NCBI GenBank assembly: GCA_017442645.1
Contig: JAFRZH010000002.1
Location: forward strand, 1-19,090
From: a bacterium
GTDB taxonomy: Bacteria > Patescibacteria > JAEDAM01 > Absconditabacterales > Absconditicoccaceae
Length of the DNA: 19,090 nt
Direction of reading: 5' to 3'
The notes below the pieces were generated by a model. That model had not been told where the DNA came from and ran no database searches. It saw nothing but the letters and a program-made list of their open reading frames with translations. Each line of letters opens with the position of its first letter. The stretch's first letter is position 1. Made by a program: the position numbers and the translations under genes. This document shows, piece by piece, positions 1-8,878 of this stretch.

Positions 1-11
1 AATAAAAAGAA

Positions 12-2168
12 ATGCCTTGTGATTGCGAATGTTGATGTGGGAACGCTCAAATTTCAGGAGCTCAAACTTTTACTCCTTGTACAGAAAAAACACAATTAAA
101 ACCTGAAGAAATTGTGAAACATATTCAAGAACAGATGGAAGAATCTGAAAAACTCTCTGAGGAAGAAATGAAAAACCTTGTTGAGGAATTACACTCAAAG
201 GGAGAACAAAACGATGAAGAAAGTCAGACTTTTATTGAATCTTTTCTTTTAAAACTTGGGAAAATTCAATTCGCAAAAGCTTTTATCGAATACTGTATTC
301 GTCATACGCCTTCTGCTACGGATCAGTCTATTCTTGATCTTGTGAGGACAAAAAATAAGGAAGTTTGAATGGAAAATTCTAATAAAAACCCTATGCTCCT
401 TGCAACTCAAAGAGATTTGATCGCGGGAGAAGTGAGTAAAGATTTATCAAAGAGATTTCTTCTTCCTGAATATCTCGTAAAAGCTCACGAAGACGGAGTG
501 ATTCACTTTCACGATATGGATTACTTCGTGCAAGACATGTTCAACTGTTGTTTGGTGAATATTTCCGATATGCTCGATAATGGAACAGTGATGAATAATA
601 AACTTATCGAATCTCCAAAGAGTTTCCAGGTGGCTTGTACGGTGATGACGCAGATTATCGCTGCAAACTGTGGAGGACAATATGGAGGACAGTCGGTGAA
701 TATTAAACATTTGGGAAAATATCTCAAAAAAACCGAAGACAAAGAGAGGAAAAGGCTGATGGAACAATTTTGATCAAGGCTTTCCAAAGATATCCTCGAC
801 GACTTAGTTGAGAAAAAAGTAACAGAAGAATTGAAAACTTGAGTTCAAACGATTCAATATCAACTCAATACCTTTATGACAACCAATGGACAATCTCCTT
901 TTGTAACCTTATTTCTTCACATCGATGAAGAAGATCCTTATGTGGAATATACGGTTAGAATTATTGAAGAAATTTTTAAACAGAGAATCGAAGGAATCAA
1001 AAATGAAGAAGGAGTTTGGATTACTCCAGCCTTTCCAAAATTAGTGTATGTGATCGATGAATGTAATAATCTTTCAGGAGGAAAATACGATTATGTGACA
1101 AAATTAGCCGTTCAATGTTCTGCAAAAAGAATGTATCCTGACTATATTTCAGCGAAAAAAATGAGAGAAAACTGTGAAGGAAATGTCTTCTCTCCTATGG
1201 GATGTCGTTCTTTCCTCTCTCCACGAAAAGATGAAAATGGAAACTACAAATTCGAAGGAAGATTCAATCAAGGAGTAGTAAGTATCAACCTTCCTCAAAT
1301 CGGAATCCTCGCCTCAAAAACAGAGAATCCTGAAGAAACCTTTTTCAAAATTCTTGATGAGAGATTGCAAATCTGTTTCGAAGCGTTAATGGTCAGACAT
1401 GAAAGATTAAAAGGAGTAAAATCTGACGTAAGTCCCTTACATTGGCAATATGGAGGACTTGCAAGACTCAAAAAAGGAGAAACCATTGATAAATATTTAA
1501 CTTGATGTTATTCTTCTATTTCTCTTGGATATATCGGTATTTATGAAACGACAAAATTAGTGAAAGGGGTTTCTCAAACTGATCCTGAAGGAGAGAAATT
1601 TGCTCTCAAAGTCATGAATACCCTTAGAGAAGCTTGTAATCAATGGAAAGTTCAGACGAATATTGGATTCGCATTGTATGGAACTCCAGCTGAATCACTC
1701 TGTTATCGTTTTGCAAGAATAGACAAAGAAAAATTCTGAGAGATTCCTGACGTTACAGATAAAGGATACTATACCAATTCTTACCATATCGACGTTCGTG
1801 AAAAGATTGACGCTTTCACTAAATTAAAATTCGAATCTCAATTCCAGAAAATTTCCAATGGAGGAGCTATCTCTTACATCGAAGTTCCAAATATGCAAAA
1901 TAATCTTGAAGCATTGGAAACTTTAGTGAAATTCATTTATGACAATATTCAATATGCCGAATTCAATACGAAGTCAGATTATTGTCATCTTTGTCATTTT
2001 AATGGAGAGATCAAAGTTAATGAAGAAGGAGAACGAGAATGTCCTCAATGTCATAATAAAGATACCAGAAAAATGAATGTTGTTCGTAGAACGTGTGGAT
2101 ATTTAGGGGAAAATTATCGAAATAAAGGGAAAACAAAAGAGATTTCACAAAGAGTATTGCATTTATAG
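12..2168 (+). CDS. nrdD: Anaerobic ribonucleoside-triphosphate reductase, class III (NrdD)
   Basis: Glycyl-radical enzyme that reduces ribonucleoside triphosphates to deoxyribonucleotides without oxygen, in the cytoplasm. Reading UGA as Gly (positions 33, 366, 771, 840, 1503, 1737) gives one frame of 718 aa ending in TAG. Family landmarks are in order: an NKNPMLLATQRDLIAGEV block, IHFHDMDY, the active-site region MFNCCL, TTNGQSPFVT, CSAKRMYPD, TDKGYYTNS, and a C-terminal zinc site C658xxC661...C677xxC680. The glycyl-radical loop is RTCGYLG, with radical Gly696 encoded by GGA. The E. coli enzyme has nearly the same length and order. The N-terminal ~105 residues keep only the helical end of an ATP-cone (..IVKHIQ.., ..FAKAFIEY..) and no KRDG-type strand. 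They start with a Cys-rich stretch (Cys 3, 5, 7, 9, 23). Start: ATG at 12 follows an in-frame TAA at 3-5; GTG at 114 is the alternative. The activase gene is at 4862. Confidence 0.95.
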
Positions 2169-2213
2169 AGAAGAACTTTACATTAAGGTCGTATTTATTT
2201 GTTTCTGTACAGT

Positions 2214-3131
2214 ATGTTGAAAAGAGTAGTAAAAAGTCTGATTCTTATCTGAGGATTGATCATAACTTCTGTTTATGCAGATGATATTGTCATTAAAAAA
2301 CCAATAGGGTATACCGGAGAAGGACCAGAACAGATTATCATCCAATCAATGAATGTTTGAGCAACGGATTCTGATCCGTATGGATACTATTTTCAACGAG
2401 GAAATAATCATGGATTTTCGTCTTCAGAAACTCCAACAGTAGTGGAAGAAGGATTAATTTGGGATGATTCCTATAGACATAAAGGATACGGGAGTATCAA
2501 TTGGATTAATGGAAGTAAAAATGATCATGATGTGTGGGCAGATAAATCCCGTCATGATGATGTCTGGTGAGGAGAAGGTGATAATGCTTGAAATCATTGG
2601 GGATTAGATACGATTCTTGAAACCCAGAAAAGTAGACAAGGACCATGTGACGAGGGATACCATGTGCCAAGTGCAGGAGAATGGAGTAAAATTATCGAAT
2701 ACTGGGCTCTCGCAAATGGACAAGCAGTTAAAGGATCAGATTTAAAATATTTCTTAAATGCTATTAGTAGAGAGAAGTGTATGCAAGACTTGTGACTATT
2801 GTTCGCTGGTGACCGTCTTAGTTCGAATGCCTCGCTCTACGGTCAGGGAGACTACGGGTACTACTGGTCGTCTTCTCCTTATGGTTCGGCTATTCCTAAG
2901 CTCGCTCGTTACCTCAACATGGGTTCGTCCTACGTGAGCGCTGATGGCAACCATTACCGCTCTTTCGGAGCTTCTGTTCGTTGTGTCAAGGACTTCAATG
3001 TAGCTTCTCCTAATTCCTATAACTTCGATTATAAAACTTTGATAATAATACTAATCTCTTTCTTAATTGGATGAAGTGTTGGATGCTATATCTATCATCA
3101 TCGTACTAAAAGAAGATCTAAATCTCAATAA
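2214..3131 (+). CDS. Surface-anchored FISUMP / C-type-lectin-like protein, possible DGR target
   Basis: 305 aa with six in-frame UGA codons read as Gly. Residues 1-22 form a signal peptide (MLKRVVKSLILIGG...VYA). The body contains a 'major paralogous domain' (FISUMP/DUF1566-like, formylglycine-enzyme/C-lectin type fold), seen as CDEGYHVPSAGEW, then YYWSSSPYG, then FGASVRCVKD. After this fold comes a hydrophobic segment (TLIIILISFLIGG...) and a short basic tail (HHRTKRRSKSQ), so the protein is probably anchored with the lectin-like domain outside. The role is likely binding of an external ligand; no enzymatic residues are recognised. Codon use changes sharply at about 2799-2996 (see separate entry). 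The gene starts 45 bp after nrdD and may be read through from it. Its TAA stop overlaps the left end of an intergenic repeat. Family assignment is fairly firm; biological role is inferred. Confidence 0.8.
2799..2996 (+). other. Candidate DGR variable region: segment with foreign codon use
   Basis: In this 66-codon segment only two codons end in A (both GGA), no UGA occurs, and C/T-ending codons such as GAC, TAC, CTC, GCT, CGT and AAC dominate. The rest of the gene prefers A-ending codons and uses UGA six times. The segment covers the end of the lectin-like fold, from LFAGDRL to SVRCVKDF, which is where diversity-generating retroelements (DGRs) place their variable region. DGR templates are rich in AAY codons, which become NNY after adenine mutagenesis. 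The many Tyr, Asp, Leu, Gly, Ala and His codons of NNY form fit this. No template repeat or reverse transcriptase gene lies in the window, so this is inference. Confidence 0.5.
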
Positions 3132-3232
3132 AATCCCCTCGGCTAAAGCCGTATCCCCTTTTAAAAGGGGAACAGCAATTCAGAATCTTTGCCCCTTTGT
3201 AAAGGGGCTGTCACGGAGTAACTGGGGATTTT
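3130..3232 (+). repeat. Palindromic intergenic repeat, copy A
   Basis: A 103-bp element with inverted ends AAAATCCCC ... GGGGATTTT. Inside are hairpins GGCtaaaGCC, CCCCTTTTAAAAGGGG and GCCCCTTTgtAAAGGGGC. The right half (TTTGTAAAGGGGCTGTCACG, then GAGTAACTGGGGATTTTAA) recurs almost identically in copy B at 4648-4749 in the same orientation. A further CTCCTTactAAGGAG hairpin lies just downstream at about 3262-3277. Architecture resembles a MITE- or REP-like element. The left end overlaps the stop codon of the preceding gene, and the hairpins could also act as a terminator. Confidence 0.85.
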
Positions 3233-3374
3233 AACTTCAATAAAAACAGAACATTCTCCTCCTTACTAAGGAGGGGAATATCTAATGAGAATTTTTTCTT
3301 AGGAGAGGTTGAAAAGTTTGCCAAAAGTCGAATGAAATTCACTTTAAAATGCTTTTTATCATTTAATAGCTCTC

Positions 3375-3695
3375 ATGATTCTAACAACAACTCCTACAAT
3401 AGAAGGAAAGAAAATCGTCCAATATCACGGTATCATTTTCGGAGAAGTGATTAGCGGTGTGAATTTTGTAAAAGATTTCTGTGCTGGATTTAGTGATTTC
3501 TTTGGAGGACGTTCCGATACGTATGAAGAGGAATTGCAACAATCACGTCAAGCCGCTTTAGACGAATTATCTCAACGTGCAAAAGAAAAAGGAGCCAATG
3601 CGGTCGTTGGAATTGATATTGATTATGAAGTTTTGGGAGCAAAAGGAAGTATGTTAATGGTTACTGCTTCAGGAACTGCCGTTACGGTGGAATAA
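3375..3695 (+). CDS. YbjQ / UPF0145 family protein
   Basis: 106 aa with no internal UGA. The sequence shows the UPF0145 (YbjQ, DUF74) pattern from end to end: an opening [11 protein letters not shown], then [19 protein letters not shown], a central [13 protein letters not shown] loop, the helix [21 protein letters not shown], then [10 protein letters not shown] and a closing strand VTASGTAV. Length is typical for the family. These proteins form small pentamer-like assemblies. They are often labelled heavy-metal-binding from weak evidence, and their true role is not established. It is the first of three small genes between the two repeat copies. The next gene follows after 36 bp (15 bp if its upstream ATG is used), so the pair may share a transcript. 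Confidence 0.92.
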   Translation: MILTTTPTIEGKKIVQYHGIIFGEVISGVNFVKDFCAGFSDFFGGRSDTYEEELQQSRQAALDELSQRAKEKGANAVVGIDIDYEVLGAKGSMLMVTASGTAVTVE

Positions 3696-3731
3696 CAGTA
3701 TTCCCATTTTATGATTATATCTGTCAGAATT

Positions 3732-4031
3732 ATGTCAACTTCAAAAGAATATCATGACTTTATCCTCGAACAATTGAGCCTTCTTGATTCGATCACTTCA
3801 AGATCGATGATGGGAGAATATTTGCTGTATTACAAAGGGATCCTCTTTGGAGGGATTTATGACCATAGGTTGATGGTGAAAAAAGTCGCAAGTAATGAAA
3901 AGTATCATCTTCCTGAAGAATTTCCCTATGAAACCGCGAAACACACCCTGTATCTCATTGACGAAGTAGACAATCAAGAACTTCTGAGAGATATTGTCCT
4001 TGATACTTATGAAGATTTAAAAAAGAAATAA
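3732..4031 (+). CDS. TfoX N-terminal domain protein
   Basis: 99 aa. It consists only of the TfoX/Sxy N-terminal domain: MSTSKEYHDFILEQL, then SRSMMGEYLLYYKGILFGGI, then YDHRLMVKKV. The full E. coli Sxy also has a C-terminal domain, which is missing here, as in many stand-alone members. The start chosen is ATG 3732 because family members begin with M(A/S)xSKEY. ATG 3711 is in frame and would add seven residues (MIISVRI) without family support. In gammaproteobacteria Sxy activates competence genes together with CRP; a stand-alone N-domain has no proven function, so none is assigned. It sits between YbjQ and a GNAT acetyltransferase, 46 bp before the latter, probably in one operon. Confidence 0.88.
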   Translation: MSTSKEYHDFILEQLSLLDSITSRSMMGEYLLYYKGILFGGIYDHRLMVKKVASNEKYHLPEEFPYETAKHTLYLIDEVDNQELLRDIVLDTYEDLKKK

Positions 4032-4077
4032 AAATCTGAATCATAAAAAACGATTTTTAGAAATTAATAATATTCCC

Positions 4078-4635
4078 ATGAATCCAGAAAAAGTTATTAT
4101 CAGAAAAGCGGTAGTTGATGACGCTTATGGTATGGCATTTGTTAATGCACATACACGGTATACGACTTATCAATGATTAATTCCTCAAGAAGCTCTTGAA
4201 CAAAGAATACAGACTAATTCTATCAATGAAAAAGCTCAAAAAATGACAGAACGAATAGCAAATCAAACATATACTCATTTTGTAGCAGAAGATACAGAAA
4301 CTCATAAAGTTGTTGGAATGTGTACTTATGGACCATCAAGAAATGACAAATATCCAGAAAGTTGAGAAATTATGAGTCTTTATTTATTGAAACCGTATCA
4401 GAAGTACGGAATTGGGAAAAGATTATTTCTAGCAGGAGTCAAAGAATTAGTCAATCTCTGATATCATGATATGATTATCAATGTGCTAAAAGGAAATGAT
4501 ACGATTAATTTTTATAAAAAATATGGGGGAAAAGAAGTTGAAGAAAGAAGTGAACCTCGAAAGTCTTTAGATGGTTTTATATTGCATGAATGGGTTTTAT
4601 ATTTTGAGGATCTTCCAGCGATTCTTGGAAAATAA
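4078..4635 (+). CDS. GNAT-family N-acetyltransferase
   Basis: 185 aa once UGA codons at 4174, 4363 and 4459 are read as Gly; the standard code breaks it into short pieces. The opening VIIRKAVVDDAYGMAFVNAHTR is the first strand and helix of a GNAT fold. HFVAEDTETHKVVGMCTYG is the central sheet. EIMSLYLLKPYQKYGIGKRL carries motif A with the acetyl-CoA pyrophosphate loop Q-K-Y-G-I-G. INVLKGNDTINFYKKYGG is the usual motif B with the 'N..FY...GF'-type end. It probably transfers acetyl groups to an amine; the substrate is not predictable. It is last in the block with YbjQ and TfoX-N. Repeat copy B begins 12 bp after its stop. Confidence 0.9.
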
Positions 4636-4647
4636 ATCAAAAGGTGA

Positions 4648-4749
4648 AAAATCCTCCGGCTCTTCGAGCCACCTCCTTTAAAAAGGAGGAAAAACGAAAA
4701 ATATTTTGCCCATTTGTAAAGGGGCTGTCACGAAGTGACTGGGGATTTT
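4648..4749 (+). repeat. Palindromic intergenic repeat, copy B
   Basis: Second copy of the element at 3130-3232, in direct orientation. The right half, TTTGTAAAGGGGCTGTCACG followed by AAGTGACTGGGGATTTTAA, differs from copy A at only a few positions. The left half has diverged but keeps the layout: an AAAATCC end, a GGCTCttcGAGCC hairpin (4658-4670) and a CCTCCTTtaaaAAGGAGG hairpin. A downstream hairpin TTCTCCTTcagAAAGGAGAA (about 4789-4808) parallels the one after copy A. The two copies bracket the YbjQ-TfoX-GNAT block. Confidence 0.85.
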
Positions 4750-4861
4750 AATTCCAAATCCATAAACATTCACTCAGATAAAGTTTCTCCTTCAGAAAGG
4801 AGAATAACTAATTGATAAGGTCTGATTTCTAAATCTTTTTTACTTCTTACTTTCAAACAAT

Positions 4862-5485
4862 ATGAAATATGCAAATATTAAACCTTACGATGTAGCCAAT
4901 GGAATGGGAGTAAGAGTAAGTCTGTTTGTTAGTGGATGTCGTCATCATTGTAAAGGATGTTTTAATGCGGAAGCTTGGGATTTTAATTATGGAACGGAAT
5001 TTACTCAAGAAACGATTGATCAAATCATCGAACTTTTAAAACCGGATTATATTCAAGGACTTTCCCTTCTTTGAGGAGAGCCTCTCGCACCAGAAAATCA
5101 GGAACAAGTTTGGAATCTGATTCAGCAAGTGAGAGCTAAACTCCCAAAGAAAGATATTCGATGTTATTCAGGTTTTACCTATGAATTCATCCAAGAATAT
5201 ATGGTTCCTCATCTTCCTTATACAGAGAAAATCTTTGATAATATTGATGTCCTTGTAGATGGGAAATGGAAAGAAGAATTAAAAAATCTGAATCTTCGTT
5301 TTAGGGGCTCTGCAAACCAAAGAGTTATTGATGTCCAAGCAAGTAAAAAATATAAAACGATTATCCGAGCTTTACAGAAAGAAAAAGACAAGTTTGTCCA
5401 ATTGCCATTGATTGCAAAAGAGCATTTATCTTCTCTTGAAAAGATTGAAAGGGAAATTGTTGGAGTCTTGGAAGTAGTTGCGTAG
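4862..5485 (+). CDS. nrdG: Anaerobic ribonucleotide reductase activating protein (NrdG)
   Basis: Radical-SAM activase that uses a 4Fe-4S cluster and S-adenosylmethionine to create the glycyl radical on NrdD. 207 aa with TAG stop. The opening MKYANIKPYDVANGMGVRVS is typical, followed by the cluster motif C26xxxC30xxC33 (CRHHCKGC) and FNAEAWDFNYG. UGA at 5072-5074 supplies Gly71, the first glycine of the SAM-binding GGEP motif (LLGGEPL). Later, RCYSGFTYE and NIDVLVDGKW ... LRFRGSANQRVIDV are family signatures. This is the only UGA codon in the gene. The gene lies 2.7 kb downstream of nrdD; in many genomes the two are adjacent. Starts at ATG 4862, with no strong Shine-Dalgarno sequence. Confidence 0.96.
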
Positions 5486-5499
5486 AAAAAAGATTGAAG

Positions 5500-5519
5500 C
5501 AGGAGGAATCCTGTTTTTT
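5500..5519 (+). terminator. Intrinsic terminator after nrdG
   Basis: Stem CAGGA (5500-5504), loop GGAA, stem TCCTG (5509-5513), then six Ts (5514-5519). It lies 15 bp past the nrdG stop. Confidence 0.75.
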
Positions 5520-5583
5520 GAAGGTGGGAAGAAAATGTTAGGAATGTGTCTATGGAATGGTGTTTGTTTTTTCAATGATTATA

Positions 5584-5659
5584 TTGTTCTTTAAAATAAA
5601 TTGGAGTATGATTTCCGTTGCTTTTTTTTATTGATTTAATACAATGTATTATGTTTTAT
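5584..5659 (+). promoter_or_regulatory. Possible promoter region for the 304-aa gene, with palindrome
   Basis: Two weak sigma70-like options exist. One is TTGTTC (5584-5589), 17 bp, TATGAT (5607-5612). The other is TTGATT (5631-5636), 17 bp, TTTTAT (5654-5659). The second spacer contains the near-palindrome AATACAATGTATT (5638-5650), which could be an operator. Assigned by eye only. Confidence 0.3.
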
Positions 5660-5675
5660 CATTCAATCTGAATTT

Positions 5676-6590
5676 ATGGAACCTTGTTTTTTAACAGAAT
5701 ATATAAAATCTCCTCTTTTTGTAAAAGACCTAAAAAGAACCAAACTCTTTTGAAGAGATTATCTATTAACTGATTTTAATTGGGATGAAAAAATAGAAAA
5801 TCATTTCTCTTTTATTCATAAACCTGAAATTTCTCTTGTGGAAGAGCGAGAAGAAGTTATCAAAAATTCTGAATCTGTGTTAATCATTCTTTCGGAATTT
5901 ACTTGTTCTTTCATAAAAGATTTATGTGAGAAATATACAAAAAAACTTACGATTCTTGATCTTTATACAGGTATGGGAGGTAAAGGAAGAAAAATAAAAG
6001 GGGAAAATTTTGACGATTTTCATGGGGTTATGGAAATCTATGAGCCTTTTGATAAAAAAAATCTTTTTGATATTTTAAAAGAAATTTCTTGATGAAATAT
6101 TATTAGAATTCCTTATCAACTTTTTGAAGAAGATATTTTTAAATTTGATGATATGGGATTTATTGAAAGATGAAATCTTAAAATGGTTTCTTCGCTATCT
6201 CTTTTGGAATATGGATATCTTTGAAATCAAGGGACTCTTTTGTCAACTTGAGGAAATTTTTCTCTTCTTTTACAAGTTGGGGACTTTTTGAAAGAAGATA
6301 ATGTTTATATGGATCTTTTTGTTTTTTCAAAATTTTCTGCACGAAATACGGGCTATATTTTACAATCTTTTGAAAGAACGAAAAATATCTTTTTTCTTCT
6401 TGATGACGAAGTCTCAGAGAAAATTTTTTGAGATTTAAAACAATTTTGTAAAAAGCATTCTTATCAACTTCATTTTATTCTTCCTGAATATCAAAATATT
6501 ACTACAATTTTTGATGAGTATTATGTTCAGCAAGCAAAATTTGAAGCAAATGATCTTTGTAATCGTATTGAAAAATTATTGGAGAAATAA
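5676..6590 (+). CDS. Hypothetical protein, faint transketolase C-terminal-like character
   Basis: 304 aa, ending in TAA, with seven UGA codons read as Gly including a tandem pair (6090-6095). There is no signal peptide or membrane segment, so it is cytoplasmic. I do not firmly recognise it. Residues ~115-150 (GVMEIYEPFDKKNLFDIL, then NIIRIPYQLFEED) resemble the end of a transketolase/E1-beta pyrimidine domain. The stretch GNQGTLLSTGGNFSLLLQVG followed by VYMDLFVFSKFS resembles the start of the transketolase C-terminal domain ('atGsevslal..'). No thiamine-diphosphate binding motif is seen, and the protein is far too short for a complete enzyme. It could be a decayed or regulatory relative, or the likeness could be chance. 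It lies between the nrdG terminator and the M23 gene, which starts 22 bp after its stop, so those two may be cotranscribed. Confidence 0.7.
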
Positions 6591-6612
6591 GTTTTAAACT
6601 TTGTAAATACCT

Positions 6613-7671
6613 ATGAAAAAAACGTTATTTATAGTCAGCATTCTTTTCCTTTTTTTATGATTTTTGCAACTTTTTTTTGTAAATACAGTAGAAGCTCGAT
6701 CTTATCCACTGAAAGAAATAACAAAAGGGAATATTCATGAACTTCCCTTTATTACCAATGCAGATTATGCTTCAAAAAGAGGAAATGGAGATTATCGTAG
6801 CATTTATTCAGTATTATGGACAGCAAGTTATTATGATGGACGAGATATGGGGATGGGAACTCATGAAGGAATAGATTTAGCAGCGGATTTGTGAACTCCT
6901 GTTTATGCAAGTTATGATGGAGAGATTATTTTTGCTTGATATCAATCTAATTGGGGAAATGTGGTAGTGATTAAACATGTGTGGAGTAATGAGGTATATT
7001 ATACAAATTATGCACATTTAAATGCAATTTATGTTACTAAAGGACAAAAAATTAAAGAAGGTGATATAATATGAGAAGTAGGTGATACGGGGAATGCAAC
7101 AGGACCTCATTTACATTTCCAGATAGATAAAGACAATATTTCTTTTCACCCCTATTATCCGACTTGATGTGGATGAAGTATTGCTGAAACCGTAAATACG
7201 ACTTCTTGTTATAGTCAAGTAGTAGAACATACGATTGATCCTATTTATTTTTTGGAAGAAATAACTCAAAGGGAAGAAAAGCAGAACTCTACTCAAAATG
7301 TTTTTATTGAAAGTGATAATTTTGTTTTTTCTGGGTTTATGGGATGATTTATGACTCTTGATGATATAAAAAGATTAGAAATCTGAAAAAAAACAGAATG
7401 AGTTTTTTTAACATCAGATATAACGATTTCAACTTATAATACAAAAATAACTTCTAATCCCCATACGATTAAAGCGCTATGAGATAAAAGACAAATTCTT
7501 TTTCAGACTAATAATCAAACAGGACTTTCAATTGTTACTATTCAATATGGAAAACAAACTTTATTAGAATTCCCTGTTTTAATTAATACAAAAGAGGGGA
7601 TTGAAAAATGGAAGAATCTTCCTTGACTTTGTGATCTTTTAAAAAATGAGTTCGGTATTTCTTGTAATTAA
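6613..7671 (+). CDS. Secreted M23 (LytM-type) metallopeptidase
   Basis: Zinc endopeptidase expected to cut peptidoglycan cross-links outside the membrane. 352 aa, made continuous by ten or more UGA-Gly codons. Residues 1-28 form a signal peptide or N-terminal anchor (MKKTLFIVSILFLFLG...VEA). The M23 domain spans about residues 75-180. MGTHEGIDLA gives zinc ligands H84 and D88, GTPVYASYDGEIIFAG follows (first Gly by UGA), NYAHL supplies H135, and GPHLHFQ supplies the catalytic H166 and ligand H168. The domain looks complete and active. The ~170-residue C-terminal region is unrecognised, with repeated Thr/Ile-rich strands that look like a beta domain. Four Cys are present in the mature protein. 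The gene ends one base before the convergent CapA-type gene. It could remodel the cell's own wall or act on a partner cell; the sequence does not decide. Confidence 0.93.
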
Positions 7672-7672
7672 T

Positions 7673-8857
7673 TTATCTTTTATCAATTTTTGCTAAATAC
7701 TCCGAGAAAGTCTCTTCATCTAAAGGGGAATGTGTTCCATTTAAAGTACTATCCATTGCGATTTTGTCCAATTGAATCCAGGTTTTATCTTGAATTTTTG
7801 AAATTTTAAATCCTCACAAAAGACTAATATATGTTGGAACGGTGTTTCTCTTGAGTTGATAATCATAAATATAATCAAATCCTCTTTCAGTAGCTCTCTT
7901 TCCTCGTTCTTGGTCGAATATTACATTTCCAAAGGAATAGAAAATATATTTCCCTTTGTATGTCTCAAAATTACTCGGTACATGAGAATGATTTCCCAAA
8001 ATCAAATCTGCTCCATGATCGATCAGATTGCGAGCAAGATTTTTTTGTGTTTCATTAGGATTGAAACGATATTCTGCTCCTCGATGAAGAGAAATAATTT
8101 TTGCATCACATTGCATCGTCTTCATGATTTTCAGGTCTTCCAAAATATCTGATGTTTTCATAGGATTTCGAGAAATTTTTCCTCCTTGCACTGTTACTCC
8201 CGCATTTCCGTCATACGAATAAGTTTGAAAACAAACTTTAATTCCATTATTGGTCCAAGTAAAAATTTCTCTTGCTTCTTCTTTATTTATTCCAAGTCCT
8301 ATTGAAGGAATGTTATGTTCTGTTAATACTTCTTTCGTCGTTACAACTCCTTGATGTCCAGCATTAGAAGTATGATTATTTGCAAGAGAAAGAAGCATTT
8401 GATGTCCTGAACGAAGTTGTAACAAAGTTTCAATATTCTTTACATTTGCCTTAAAAATAAATCATCCAAGAGGAACATCATTATCTTGGGGATGAAACAT
8501 ACTTTCCAGATTGAAAAAGAGAAGACAATTCTGACCCTTACATCAAGGGAATTGACTGATAGGATGAAAATTTCCTTCCTTGAAAATACGGTCATATCCT
8601 TGCGTTTTATTGAGATATCCAATATTACGAGAAAGCATAATATCTCCTCCTGCTACAAGATAGGTCTGATGAATCATATTTTTTAAAGCAAACGGCGTTA
8701 TTTTTTCAGCTTTTTGATCTTTTTTTAAGATATTGCTCATTTGAGAAGAAAAAGAAGAAAAGTCTGAAGGTTCCCAAAGGTTATTTTTGAAACGATATCC
8801 CACGATTCCTCCCCCAATTACAATCAAAATAAAGCTCAATAAAATGATTTTTTTCAT
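7673..8857 (-). CDS. CapA/PgsA-type metallophosphoesterase-like protein
   Basis: 394 aa after reading UGA at 8545-8543, 8464-8462 and 7816-7814 as Gly. An N-terminal membrane anchor (MKKIILLSFILIVIGGGIVG) puts the domain outside. The CapA fold (poly-gamma-glutamate synthesis family, calcineurin-like) shows in order: GGDIMLSRNIG (metal Asp72), NLES, LLSLANNHTSNAGHQG, ISLHRGAEYRFNPNETQ, HGADLILGNHSHVPSNFE and YSFGNVIFDQ. In Bacillus the homologue takes part in poly-gamma-glutamate export or anchoring. Without the capB/capC ligase genes nearby, that role cannot be assumed, and many CapA-domain proteins in CPR genomes are unassigned. It starts 21 bp after the M3 peptidase stop, so it is probably the second gene of that operon, and it converges with the M23 gene. 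Confidence 0.92.
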
Positions 8858-8878
8858 TTTTATAAGGATACATAAAAT

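Noticed and set aside
369..773. Frameshifts or pseudogenes, because nrdD and other genes appear broken
   Set aside because: All breaks are in-frame TGA codons at glycine positions with no shift in phase, so recoding explains them.
447..787. Minus-strand frames of 88-106 aa inside nrdD
   Set aside because: Shadows of a conserved coding region; no family resemblance.
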